From positions 1 through 64,000 of IMG/VR virus record IMGVR_UViG_3300025584_000003: 64,000 nt of DNA; one strand, written 5' to 3'. Below are positions 21,850 through 30,967 of this stretch, one piece after another. The position numbers were made by a program, and so were the translations under genes. Below the pieces are notes generated by a model. It saw only the letters and a program-made list of their open reading frames with translations, was not told where the DNA came from and made no database searches. Source of the stretch: a virus. Each line of letters opens with the position of its first letter. The first letter of the stretch is position 1.

Positions 21850-22672
21850 TCATCAAATCCAGGATATGTTTGGGTTCGTCAGAATCTTTTACATGTCCAG
21901 CTCTGTGCTGTTTTACTTCAAACGTTACTTCGGCAAAGAAGTCTTCTTTTTTCTTTTTATCTTTATCTAATTTTTCTAATTTGTCTGCCAGCTTAACAGC
22001 TAACGCTCCTCATTTTTGTGCAAGTTCTGGGTCAATTGTTGATCTCTCGGTAAAATTATAATACGCATCATTCATCATATCCTTTAACATGGAGTCAAAA
22101 GATTTATCAGGAGATGCTCCAAGTTTTCAAATTAAGTAATTTTTATCATGTTCTAGAGCAGTTCTATATGCGTGTTGTAAAAAATGTTCTTTGGTTTTTC
22201 GCACTAATGCTTTTTTATCAGCAATTGTTCAACCTTGTACATCAAAGAAGTAGTGTAAGAAAGATTCTATATCTTCATGCTCATAGTCGATATTAAATTT
22301 CCCATTAACTATAAGCTCAATATCTTCTTCTGTTATCTTCGCAAGCGCTAGTGATGTAATTAATCTATACATAAGCATATCATTTACTACTTCAAAAGAA
22401 CCTTTAACTCCCTTAACGCTTTTAGGAGTATATACTTTATATAAATATGCAAACATTGTTTCTATGTTTATTTGTTCTAATACTTCAGAAGGAGGCACAA
22501 TCTCAGGAGATTTAAAATATTCAGGAAAAGCCTTCTCTAGTCCTTCTCTAATAACCATGATATCTGACAAAGGCATTTCAAGATTATAGATATCTAAGCC
22601 CGCCTTTACATCCTCTGGGGGTAATTTACGCATAACTAGCGTTTCTACATATTTTATAAATGGGTATTTCAT
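21842..22672 (-). CDS. Unknown protein upstream of the packaging genes, 276 aa (TGA=Trp)
   Basis: Frame MKYPFIKYVETLVMRKL to KHILDLMNE, TAA. TGA supplies Trp at VQGWTIAD, YLIWKLG and QKWGAL. Helical and charged throughout (LADKLEKLDKDKKKKEDFF). Its stop overlaps the next start (ATGAGTAA). No family recognised. Confidence 0.65.
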
Positions 22673-22673
22673 A

Positions 22674-23084
22674 TTATTTTATTGACGTGAAGATATAGCG
22701 TTTGCCTCTTAAATTCTTTAAACTAAAAATATCGCCTAATTCTGTTTTAAATAACAAAAATCCCTTTTCAGCATCAAGCAAAAGGGCGGTTCCTTTAGAG
22801 ACTATTTTAACTATGTTTTCTTCACTATCTTCCTCGTAATTTATACTTGAAAGAGCGTGATCTTTAGTGCGAATAATTGGTACTGGATATCGCTCTTTTC
22901 AAAAGTTATGTTTAGAACTTCACGAATACACTAGCTCGGCTCCGGAGGGACAAAACAATCTCATATCGAAATGAGTACCTTTTTTATTTTTATGAACAGA
23001 ATAGGAATAGTCCCAGTCTTTATAGTCCATACTCTTCAAAATATGAGAGTACCCTTTTTCATAGTACTTTATTTTCTGTTTAAT
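22674..23084 (-). CDS. LigD-type 3'-phosphoesterase-like protein (TGA=Trp; start uncertain)
   Basis: SYSVHKNKKGTHFDMRL matches the H-x(5)-H-x-D-x-R-L core of the phosphoesterase domain of LigD-type repair ligases; YSWSSKHNFW and IIRTKDHAL fit the following strands, with both TGA codons at Trp positions. A TAG lies upstream. The best-placed ribosome site (AGGA) precedes ATT at 23084, giving 136 residues; the first ATG is at 23030 (118 residues). PE domains trim 3' ends during repair, so this could process phage DNA ends. Confidence 0.62.
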
Positions 23085-23096
23085 GTCATCCTATGG

Positions 23097-23390
23097 TTAA
23101 AACAATTTTGATAAAAGATGTCTATCTATAGCAAGCTTTGCTTCCCATCTTTCCAGGCGCGCATCTAATTTATTATCAAATACTTCTGCAACTTTTTCTT
23201 TAAATTCTGCAAATGTTTCTGGTTTCCATTCCTCTGCACACTTAATAAATATTTTTTCAAAATCGCTATCTGTGTCCATAGGTATATCTGCTTTCTTTTC
23301 AAAAAGGTCCATTTTTTCTATTTTATCAAAAAACTCTGCAGCTAATGCATCTTTTTCTGGGTTTCTATCATATAGAATTATTTGGGTCAT
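23097..23390 (-). CDS. Unknown acidic protein, 97 aa
   Basis: MTQIILYDRNPEKDALAAEFF start; helical, mixed charge, ending ERWEAKLAIDRHLLSKLF. It overlaps the preceding gene by 23 bases. Not recognised. Confidence 0.6.
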   Translation of the reverse strand: MTQIILYDRNPEKDALAAEFFDKIEKMDLFEKKADIPMDTDSDFEKIFIKCAEEWKPETFAEFKEKVAEVFDNKLDARLERWEAKLAIDRHLLSKLF

Positions 23391-23616
23391 TATCTTTTTC
23401 CTCCATGGTGGATAAATAGTAATGTAACGTAAAACTATCTGGAATTGATTTTAGTTCCGCTATCTTAGTTAAATCTTCGTCGTATATAGTCAAAGGTTCA
23501 TCCGCTAAAGTTGCAGCTTCTTCGTAGGTAAATCCTAAGTCTTCCGCAGCTTGTTTAATAAACTCTGCCATTTCAATATGTTTGTCACTTCCAGAGTGTT
23601 CTATTAATATGTACAT
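23368..23616 (-). CDS. Unknown protein, 82 aa; first gene after a leaderless-type promoter
   Basis: MYILIEHSGSDKHIEMAEFIK; acidic, no Trp. The start codon lies five bases after a consensus TATAAT and no Shine-Dalgarno is present. It leads the packaging-gene operon. Confidence 0.65.
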   Translation of the reverse strand: MYILIEHSGSDKHIEMAEFIKQAAEDLGFTYEEAATLADEPLTIYDEDLTKIAELKSIPDSFTLHYYLSTMEEKDNDPNNSI

Positions 23617-23621
23617 ACTTT

Positions 23622-23650
23622 ATTATAAGTTATTTATTTAAATTAGTCAA
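23622..23650 (-). promoter_or_regulatory. Promoter TTGACT-17-TATAAT, five bases before ATG
   Basis: Minus strand: -35 at 23645-23650, perfect -10 at 23622-23627, then AAAGT and the ATG ending at 23616. It separates the tagged-protein block from the packaging block. Confidence 0.8.
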
Positions 23651-23657
23651 GTTTTTA

Positions 23658-24260
23658 CTACTTGTATCGTTTAGCTCAATTCTTCGCCATCTCTATGCGA
23701 TTTGCTGCTGCACTATTTTTTTCTTTCTGTAGGAGTATAGTATTTTTCTTATCTGAAATTTTAGCTTTACTTATACTATTCTTCAGTTTATAAGCCTTAA
23801 GATTTTTTGGTATAAACTTTGCTGTTTTCTTAAGTAAAAAAGGTTGTGACGCTTTAACTGCTGCCTTATTCTGTAATTTAATAGTGGTAATATCTGCCTT
23901 TTGTGCCTTTGTAGCTATATTTCCTGGAAGAAGTCTTTTATTTTGAGTAGCCGCAGTTACCCCTGAAAATTGTAATTGAGATTTAGTTAGGCCTTCAGCA
24001 GTTTTTATACTATTCATAAGTTCAAGATCTTGTGTTCGGTCAAATCTTCCAGCTTTTCTTTTTCGTAGATTAGTATTATTTTTGTGAATTAGAGAGTCAG
24101 CCTTTAATTCTAGTCGTGTTGGGTTTCTGTATTTCTGCCTTTTAGGATCAAGTACGTTTCACAAATTTTTAGTATTTTGTAATTTGGACTTTGTTAGAGC
24201 CTTGTTTATATGTCTTGTAGAGATTGCTAGTTTCTCAAATACTATTGTTGCTTTATCCAT
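23658..24260 (-). CDS. Tagged basic protein, 200 aa (TGA=Trp)
   Basis: Begins MDKATIVFEKLAIST, the shared tag of this block. The rest is very lysine-rich (KSKLQNTKN, KKTAKFIPKNLKAYKLKN). TGA encodes Trp at KNLWNVL and KNWAKRYK, the latter just before the TAG stop. Such basic composition fits a DNA-associated internal virion protein. Function otherwise unknown. Confidence 0.68.
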
Positions 24261-24880
24261 TAGGCTAATCCCACTTCATCACCATTCTTAATAGTTTTCA
24301 TCATGCCTTTTACATGTCTAAGTTTCCCTTCTTGTTTTTTTCTATATAATTTATTTCCTGCAAGCTCTGTCTTCTTATCAAGTATGTTTGTTTTTGTAGC
24401 AGAACGGTCTCATACTCTACCAAGTCTTAGAATTTTTTCAGTATTCTTAGTAGTATGGTTATCGTAGTTTCTTCAATTTTTTTCTGATTGTCTAAATGCT
24501 AAGCTACGAGAATTGTCAACACTCTTATATACTCTATTAAGGCGTTTTAACCCTCTTGATCCTGCATACTTACGAAGTATTGCTGCGCCTGTAAGAGCCC
24601 CCGCCACCACCACTCCAACAGCGTTTAATACTGCTCTTCGCCTATTCTTTTTGAACTGCTGCTTACTAACTTTAGGATATGTATGGGTCGATCTATATTG
24701 CTTATCATATGCGTGTAGCTTTTTACCATGAATTTTTTTGTATTTTTCATAGCCAGCATTATAGTCGTCGTTCCATTGTTTAACAGTCATACCTTCAGGA
24801 ATCAGTCCTAAACTTTCTACGGATCTACCCGCTAATTTTTCAAATACTATTGTTGCTTTATCTTTCATATTTTTATCCAT
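24260..24880 (-). CDS. Tagged basic membrane-type protein, 206 aa (TGA=Trp)
   Basis: Starts MDKNMKDKATIVFEKLAGR; the second Met (24868) restores the canonical tag spacing and may be the true start. One hydrophobic Gly/Ala segment (VGVVVAGALTGAAIL) is set among basic stretches (KKNRRRAV). TGA gives Trp at KNWRNYD and GRVWDRS. The TAA stop overlaps the next gene's ATG. Confidence 0.66.
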
Positions 24881-25601
24881 ATACCTTTTTAAGTAAGTTA
24901 CTATCTGTTATTTTATTTTTTTTGTACTTAGACATGCGAACTGTTCATTTATCATATGTAGACTTTTCTGAAGAGGGTCTATTAAAAAAATCATGTTTAG
25001 CCTGTCCTGATAAGGTTTTCATATGCTTTCTAGCTCTATACTTTTTTTTACTTCCCTTACTAAATATCTTGCCAAGTTCAGTGGATCTGTTTTTTGCTAT
25101 ATCTGGAGATAAAAAATCAATTACTTTATTTCCAGCAACATTTGAAGAGTGAAGATCTTGCACGGTTTTACCAATTATTTTTCTAGAATCTTTACGTGCA
25201 CTTCTTATAAGTTTTACGTGCTCGTCAAATGTTTTTTCACTCGGAACACTATATTGTTGGTATGTTATTTTCTTTTTTTTATCGGCTCTGTGAAACTTAG
25301 CAAAATGTGGTGATTTATTCAGTTTTTTTGAAACTTGTATTTTAGTATTAAAGGCTTTACGGCTAAACATTGGACTAGTCGTGTCATGAATTTTGGCCAC
25401 TTCTACTCCATGTTTCGGAGAGGTTCTTAGTTGTACGAGCGCCTCATTGCCTCGACCAGCCTTTCTTAAAGTTCTTGGTTTCAACTGTAAGCTCTGTGAA
25501 ATACGTTTTACGTTGTTAAGCGACAATGTTCCACGATTAAAGGCCCTTACTAACGCTGTTTTAGCTATTTTTTCAAATATGTAAGTTGCTTTATCTTTCA
25601 T
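24873..25601 (-). CDS. Tagged protein-kinase-like protein, 242 aa (TGA=Trp)
   Basis: Tag MKDKATYIFEKIA. Then a kinase-like order of motifs: AGRGNEALVQL (glycine-rich loop position), VEVAKIHD (VAIK-like lysine), and VQDLHSSNVAGNKVIDFL, which resembles the D-x-H-x-x-N catalytic loop followed by the D-F metal site of protein and aminoglycoside kinases. About 240 residues is short for a kinase. It has a paralogue at 29470-30192. One TGA=Trp near the C-terminus (YDKWTVR). A packaged kinase-like effector is the inferred role. Confidence 0.65.
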
Positions 25602-26335
25602 TAATTTGTCTCCAAAATTTTAGATTTTTTTGTAGTCCCTGGAACAAGCATCTTGCGCGCTCTTAATCCAGAATTATATTGAGCTCCTGCTGCTACCCCT
25701 CCTATAGCTCCTGCCGCTAATATTCCAGAAGATATTAAAGTTATACCTCGGTTTAACCCGTGTCTTACTGATTTCAGTATCTTTGGATTAGCTCTTGCGC
25801 TAGTAAATGTTTCCTTAATTACATCCTTAAAGTTAGTTTTTGATTTTATAGTATCCCCTCGTTTATTTTTTCATAATACCTTGCCTTTTTCTGAAGGACC
25901 TTTTGTTTTCTCTAAATCCTTTATAGACAGGTTTTTTAATGTATCCAGAATAACAGAAAAATCTTTTTTAGATACTTTAGATTTAGTTTTTAATGCTTTA
26001 TTAATTTTACTACGCGCATGAAGAGACTGCCCTAATACTTTATATGGTTTAAAAGCTTCAGAAGCTACTGCATGGGCTTTAGCCTTTATGCCGGGTCCGG
26101 CCTGTCTAGAGGCGCTTGGCCCTTTTACCATAGTAGACAACACTGCTGGAGTAATTACAGAGCTCCCTATAAAACCTCCTGCAACCGCTGTACCCATATG
26201 CCTTTTATGATTTTCTTTATTATTAATAGCGCTTTCAAATGTCCAACGTCCGGTAGGCTCTACTCCTGCGAAAAAATCTCTGGTAGCTGAAGAGTCTTTT
26301 CCTAATTTTTCAAATATATACTGTGCTTTATCCAT
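25601..26335 (-). CDS. Tagged protein with two hydrophobic segments, 244 aa (TGA=Trp)
   Basis: Tag MDKAQYIFEKLGKD. Hydrophobic Gly-rich segments GTAVAGGFIGSSVITPAVL (about residue 50) and LISSGILAAGAIGGVAAGA (about residue 205) could insert in a membrane. TGA encodes Trp at KVLWKNKRG. Stop TAA abuts the next ATG. It may be a pore or ejection component; not recognised. Confidence 0.65.
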
Positions 26336-27618
26336 TATATTATCTTATTCTTTTTTGCAGTGGTGAACGCTTTAAAAGCAGTTGTAGCTAAATTAGCTAT
26401 CCCAGATCTAGTTCCCCCTACTGCTTGTTGCCTATAAGTTTTTAACGCCTTAACTCTAAGAGCGTCGTCTGCAGGTACTCCAGCGTTATCCCAAGCATCG
26501 ATTTCCATTTTAAATCTATTTGTTTTTTCAGGCTTGCCCACAAGATTATGAAAAACATCTGTTGCTTTTCCTCTTGAATGTTTTCCTAATTTTTTTGGAG
26601 AAGTAAGACCCTTATTCTTAAAATCCGCGATATGTCCTAGTTCGTGATCTATAATTTTTTGAGAAGACCCTTTTGATCCAATTATAACTGCGGGGCCGTG
26701 TTTACCCATAGTAGCTGCCGCGTTAGGTTGCTTTAATATAATTTTATTCATTTGATGAGATATAAAACCTCCTGGTCCTCTACCTACATTTTTCTTAACT
26801 CATTTTTTAGAACTGGCTTTATCGTGAATAACGCTTACACTGTCTCCCATTTTAGAGTTTACATACCCGGGAACGTCCTTCATAAATGGTTGTTTTGCCA
26901 TTTCCTTTTGAGCGGCCTTACCCGCCTTCACCTGTGAATGTACGGTTTTAAGATGGTAACCTTTCGCTCCTACGGCTAACCCTGTAGCCACGTTATCTAC
27001 TTTACTTCAATTAATTTTCTTATCTATAGCTTTTACGGTAGCGGTAGCTTTTGCCACTCCTTCATTATTTTTTATATTTGTTACTCCGCTCCTGATTTTA
27101 GCTTTTAAATCCTGAACTTCTGCATATTTCTTAAATATTAATGTTACTTTATCTTGCATTGCTAATTTCTCCGTGTTTATTCCTAAATCTATTAAGTTCT
27201 TTCTAGCTGCTGGGCTTTGAGTTCTCACCCAGGTGCCGAAACTAGGAAAATCCTTTGTATTAGCTTGGTTAGCTTTTGAGGTCGCATACCAATCAGTTAC
27301 TGCTTCTAATTTATTTTTTCTTTCAGAGACCAAACCAAGTTTGTGGGCATGATGTGGGTTTCGTTTGTAGTGAAGCGCTGCTGCTTCTCTAAATTTTCTA
27401 GTTACTTCTGGATCCTTCGTACCAGTAATACCTTTAGGGCCCTGCCAATAGGCTACATAAGGCTTCCACTCGCTTGGGCGGAACTTAGAGAGGTCATGAG
27501 CTAAAAGCGTCCCGTATGGGGCTCCTATAGTCCTGCCGGGCCTAATCATAAAGGCCTTATGCCTAAGAAGACGTTTACCATATTGATAGTGGTCTGATAT
27601 AGAGGGTTTATTTTGCAC
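26335..27618 (-). CDS. DUF5662-like / HEXXH metallopeptidase-like fusion with internal tag, 427 aa (TGA=Trp)
   Basis: GTG start at 27618. The N-terminal part (HDLSKFRPSEWKPY ... ALHYKRNPHHA) resembles DUF5662, a metal-binding His-rich family. At about residue 154 the block's tag appears internally (MQDKVTLIFKKYAE), preceded by GGAG nine bases before its ATG (27159), so a 274-residue short form is likely also made. The C-terminal part has DHELGHIADF, a zincin HEXXH motif. TGA joins the pieces (KINWSKV, KKWVKKN). Confidence 0.68.
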
Positions 27619-27622
27619 TAGT

Positions 27623-28078
27623 TTACCAATTCATCTCTAATTCTGGATATTTGTCTTTTATTTTCTTTTTTAAACTAGCATCAGTAAAATTAATTAGTTT
27701 TTCACCAAACCTTTTTTGAATGGGCATGTCTTTTGTATAATATGTTGACATATGCATATCACCGCTTTCTCCCCAATCCGGATTAGCTCTGTGAAATATA
27801 AGTTGATGGTTTTTAGTTTGTACCACCCCTTTATCTCCAATATTCATTTTAGTTTTGACTATATCTATTTCTGGTAATACTTTCTCTATTATATCTTTTC
27901 CTTCATTCCTATTAGACGTAACTGACTTCATTCGTGTTACGCGGTCCAATTTTGGTTTAAGGCGGGTATGGCTCTTTACCTGGCTAATAACGTCATCCCA
28001 ACTTTGTAACGAGGGTACTCTCGCCATTCCAAACTTATAAAAATATTTATTATATACTTGCGCAGCTTTATCCATCAC
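27623..28078 (-). CDS. Tagged protein, 151 aa
   Basis: Tag M(M)DKAAQVYNKYFYKFG. The remainder (KMNIGDKGVVQTKNHQLIFHR, RFGEKLINFTDASLKKK) looks like a small globular domain; not recognised. Trp are TGG. The start overlaps the helicase stop (GATGGATAA). Confidence 0.62.
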   Translation of the reverse strand: MMDKAAQVYNKYFYKFGMARVPSLQSWDDVISQVKSHTRLKPKLDRVTRMKSVTSNRNEGKDIIEKVLPEIDIVKTKMNIGDKGVVQTKNHQLIFHRANPDWGESGDMHMSTYYTKDMPIQKRFGEKLINFTDASLKKKIKDKYPELEMNW

Positions 28079-29468
28079 TTCCTACTTCCTTTAATACTTT
28101 AGTAAAATCATTTACAAGATTTTGTTTATTTTTTGATAGCAATTCTAGATACTCATCAGTTCCCGCATGTTGTCTACGTAAGAATCTAGTTTTACGTGGC
28201 TTATTAATATATGTTTGAATCGTTATATTTCGATTTTGTTTTTTTAAATGTTCATGAGACTTGAATCTATTTACTCTACCTTTTACTTGTTTTAGAGTAG
28301 GTTCATTCCAATGAGGCTCTAATATTTGAAGAAGCCTTGTTCCTTTTAAATCAAGCCCTTCTGCTCCCGCTCCAGATATAAGTAAGTGTTTAATCTTGCC
28401 AGAATTATATTTCTTTACTACATCAGCTTTTTCTAGGTCAGTCTGTCTTCCTGTAAAGGTGCCAAAAGGTATCTTAGTTCTCTTAAGTCTTTTGGCCATT
28501 GGGTCCACTCCGTGACCTAAGTATGTAGAGTAAGTTACTCCACGATATTTTTTATTAGCTTTATGCCTCTTAGAAATTTCTGACATCGCTCTATTTAGTT
28601 TAGGAGCATCGGCCTCTGTAGCGCTTAAATTGTATTTGCCCGGACGATTAGATACTTGGCGTGCCGCTCCTAAGAATGCATTCATTCGAGATGATTCTGT
28701 TTTAGAAGGAGCTATTCCATGCCTAATTTTATACTTTAAATCAGGATCTTCTTTCATAACCATTTTATAAGCTGCTTGTTGTTTTTTAGACATTGTAGTT
28801 TCTATACGCTCATTTATAACTGAAGGATAATTTTTATCTTTAGTTGGGGCATGATAATCTACTTTGCCTCGTAGAGCTTTTCTAAGAACTCCTAAATTTT
28901 TCCCACGTTTTACCGTTCCAGGCTTAATACCCTTAAATACTCGTGCAAAAAATCCAGGTTTTTGTTTAGTCTCTTGAATAAACGCCTGGTTAAATCTTTT
29001 TTTATCTCTACCTATATTAATATTTAAACCCCGTAAAAGCGGTATTAATTCTGCAGGTTCATTTCTAATAGGAGTTCCTGATAGAAGCAGGGTTTTCTTA
29101 CCCTTTATTTTATCTGGATAGTGTGAACGTTGGGACTCTGTTCTACCCATTCTGTGGGCTTCATCGAATACAACTACGTCTTTTGAAACATTTTTTGTTG
29201 GAGGTTTATTATAAGAATAATAAGAACCTTCCCCTTTTATTTTATGCTTAAGCCTCTCTTTAGGAAAATTATGTTTTAAAGCTGCAGGGCCTATAACTGT
29301 TACAGGTTTCTTAAACTTTTCACCTGCACGTAATGCCGTATAGGTTTTACCAGAACCTAAGCCGTGATATAACAACATTTGATCAGTCTTCTCAAGCTTC
29401 TTTAATACTCTAGCTTGGTGGGGCTGATCGGCAGCATACTTATTAAATACGTGTAGGGCTTTATCCAT
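28068..29468 (-). CDS. Tagged SNF2-type DNA helicase/translocase, 466 aa
   Basis: Tag MDKALHVFNKYAADQ, then superfamily-2 motifs: GLGSGKT (I, residues about 37-43), VVFDEAHRMG (II), LLSGTPIRN (III), LISGAGAEGLDLKG (V) and QVKGRVNRFKS (VI). It is compact and lacks accessory domains. Carrying the same N-terminal tag as the small basic proteins suggests it is packaged in the virion and delivered with the DNA, instead of acting only in replication. Confidence 0.85.
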   Translation of the reverse strand: MDKALHVFNKYAADQPHQARVLKKLEKTDQMLLYHGLGSGKTYTALRAGEKFKKPVTVIGPAALKHNFPKERLKHKIKGEGSYYSYNKPPTKNVSKDVVVFDEAHRMGRTESQRSHYPDKIKGKKTLLLSGTPIRNEPAELIPLLRGLNINIGRDKKRFNQAFIQETKQKPGFFARVFKGIKPGTVKRGKNLGVLRKALRGKVDYHAPTKDKNYPSVINERIETTMSKKQQAAYKMVMKEDPDLKYKIRHGIAPSKTESSRMNAFLGAARQVSNRPGKYNLSATEADAPKLNRAMSEISKRHKANKKYRGVTYSTYLGHGVDPMAKRLKRTKIPFGTFTGRQTDLEKADVVKKYNSGKIKHLLISGAGAEGLDLKGTRLLQILEPHWNEPTLKQVKGRVNRFKSHEHLKKQNRNITIQTYINKPRKTRFLRRQHAGTDEYLELLSKNKQNLVNDFTKVLKEVGSDG

Positions 29469-29469
29469 T

Positions 29470-30192
29470 TTATTTCTTACCGTATATTGCTTTAGGTATA
29501 TTAGAATTTCGGGTCATACCGCTCTCTAATAACTTACTTCCAAAATCTATAGCTTGGTACTTAATACCTTCTATAGCTGCAGCTGGTTTTTTCTTTAAAG
29601 ACAGAGCCTTCCACACTTCACTCTTAACCGCTTTTTTAAATCCCTCAGTCTGTTTCCCGACAGTGGTTGTTTGTAGAGCTTTGCGCCCCCTTCTACCTGC
29701 GGGAAGGAAGTCAATTATTTTTCCACCCTGAATGTTTCCTGGGTTTCTAACTACGTCGGCCATAGGTACACCTCTCAGTGTAGCTTGTGCCTTTGTTAGA
29801 AGAGTTTGTTTTATAGAGCTCCCAATTCCGGCAGTTCCTGGACTATACTCGTGGAAAGTGATGGGTCGTTTAGGATCTTTTCCATAATACTTGGCAAAAT
29901 TGCCTTTGCCTGACATTGTTTTAAAAGTACGAACTTTTTCTTTTAATACCTCTTTACTCGAAAGCCCTCCCTTAGGGTCATAGAGTTTAGCAACTTGAAG
30001 TTGGTGTTTTGCGGAAGTCCTTAACTGTGCCAACCCTTCAACTCCCTGGCCCAAATCTTTTAAATATCTAGACTTAAGTCCTAAAGTTTGAGTAGCTTTT
30101 CCCGCTGCTTCTGCAGAGATCTTTCTAGCCTTAACCGCTCTTATCATCGCAGTTGAAGCTCATTTTTCAAATATGTATTGTGCTTTATTCAT
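29470..30192 (-). CDS. Tagged protein-kinase-like protein, paralogue of 24873-25601 (TGA=Trp)
   Basis: The true start at 30192 adds MNKAQYIFEKWAS, in which the tag's Trp is a TGA. The body aligns with 24873-25601: LGLKSRYLKDLGQGVEGLA / LQVAKLYDP / ITFHEY / NIQGGKIIDFLPAG. The catalytic-loop region reads VPMADVVRNPGN, with the D-x-H form not conserved, so this copy may be an inactive kinase-like protein. Stop TAA. Confidence 0.64.
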
Positions 30193-30734
30193 TATGCTGT
30201 TCCTTTTATAAATGTGTGATATCTGTTAATTGCGCCTTTTACTGTAGGAGCTGTATTAAAGGCTCGATGAGTATTAGTTACATATATAGTTCTACCATCA
30301 GGTTGTACCGATTTCCATACAGCCGGAGTTGCTTGGCGTTTGCCATCTCTACCAAAATGAAAATTCCAAACTGCTTTGCTTTTCATCACTAACGCGCGCT
30401 CTTCTGGAGTTAGAGGTTTTTTATGTTTTTGAAGTTTCTTAAACTTGATTTTACAAGAGGTATATTTAGCATACTTCTCAAATACCTGAGCTACCTTCTT
30501 AAAAGAGGTTAAGATCCCATTATAACCTTCCCTAGTAACGTTAGGGAGGGGTTTCCTAGTAAACACTTCTCTACTCATAAATGGTATAGATTTATTAGCT
30601 ATTAAGGCTCTATATTTAGCTTTGTTCTTTCGTCCCTGCAAAAAGATATTGTCTCATCCAGCTTTTTGTTGAATGAGGGTTGGATCGAATCCTCGATCTA
30701 TCTTAAATTTTGGTACTGGAAAGAATTTAGGCAT
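30192..30734 (-). CDS. Basic protein with internal tag copy, 180 aa (TGA=Trp)
   Basis: Starts MPKFFPVPKFKIDRGF; TGA gives Trp in QKAGWDNIF. A tag-like segment (FKKVAQVFEKYAKYT) lies in the middle (about residue 80) instead of at the N-terminus. The C-terminal half is basic and aromatic (VWNFHFGRDGKRQATP). Not recognised. TAA stop overlaps the next ATG. Confidence 0.6.
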
Positions 30735-30949
30735 TGACTATTTTTGAGAAAATGTATTCTGCTTTTTTGTATAACTGAGCATAATCTTTATATTTCTTTC
30801 CAGGATTTGCTTTTTTTTCATTTAGCAAAATTTGCAATTGCGTTGGGTCCGTAGAGACCTCTCATTACATTAAAACCCTTTTTACCCTCAATCATGTGAG
30901 TCAGATGTTTTACTTCGGTAACTAAGTCTTTTACTGCTTGTTTTTTCAT
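30727..30949 (-). CDS. Short tagged protein interrupted by a frameshift at an A8 run
   Basis: Frame 1 from 30949 (MKKQAVKDLVTEVKHL to NAIANFAKWKK) reaches a run of eight A and would end at 30788 with an unrelated tail. Skipping one A continues as ANPGKKYKDYAQLYKKAEYIFSKIVNA to TAA at 30727, which ends with the block's tag motif. So the natural product probably uses both frames, either by programmed slippage or because of an indel in this copy or assembly. Confidence 0.5.
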
Positions 30950-30967
30950 TTAATTATTTCCCACTCT

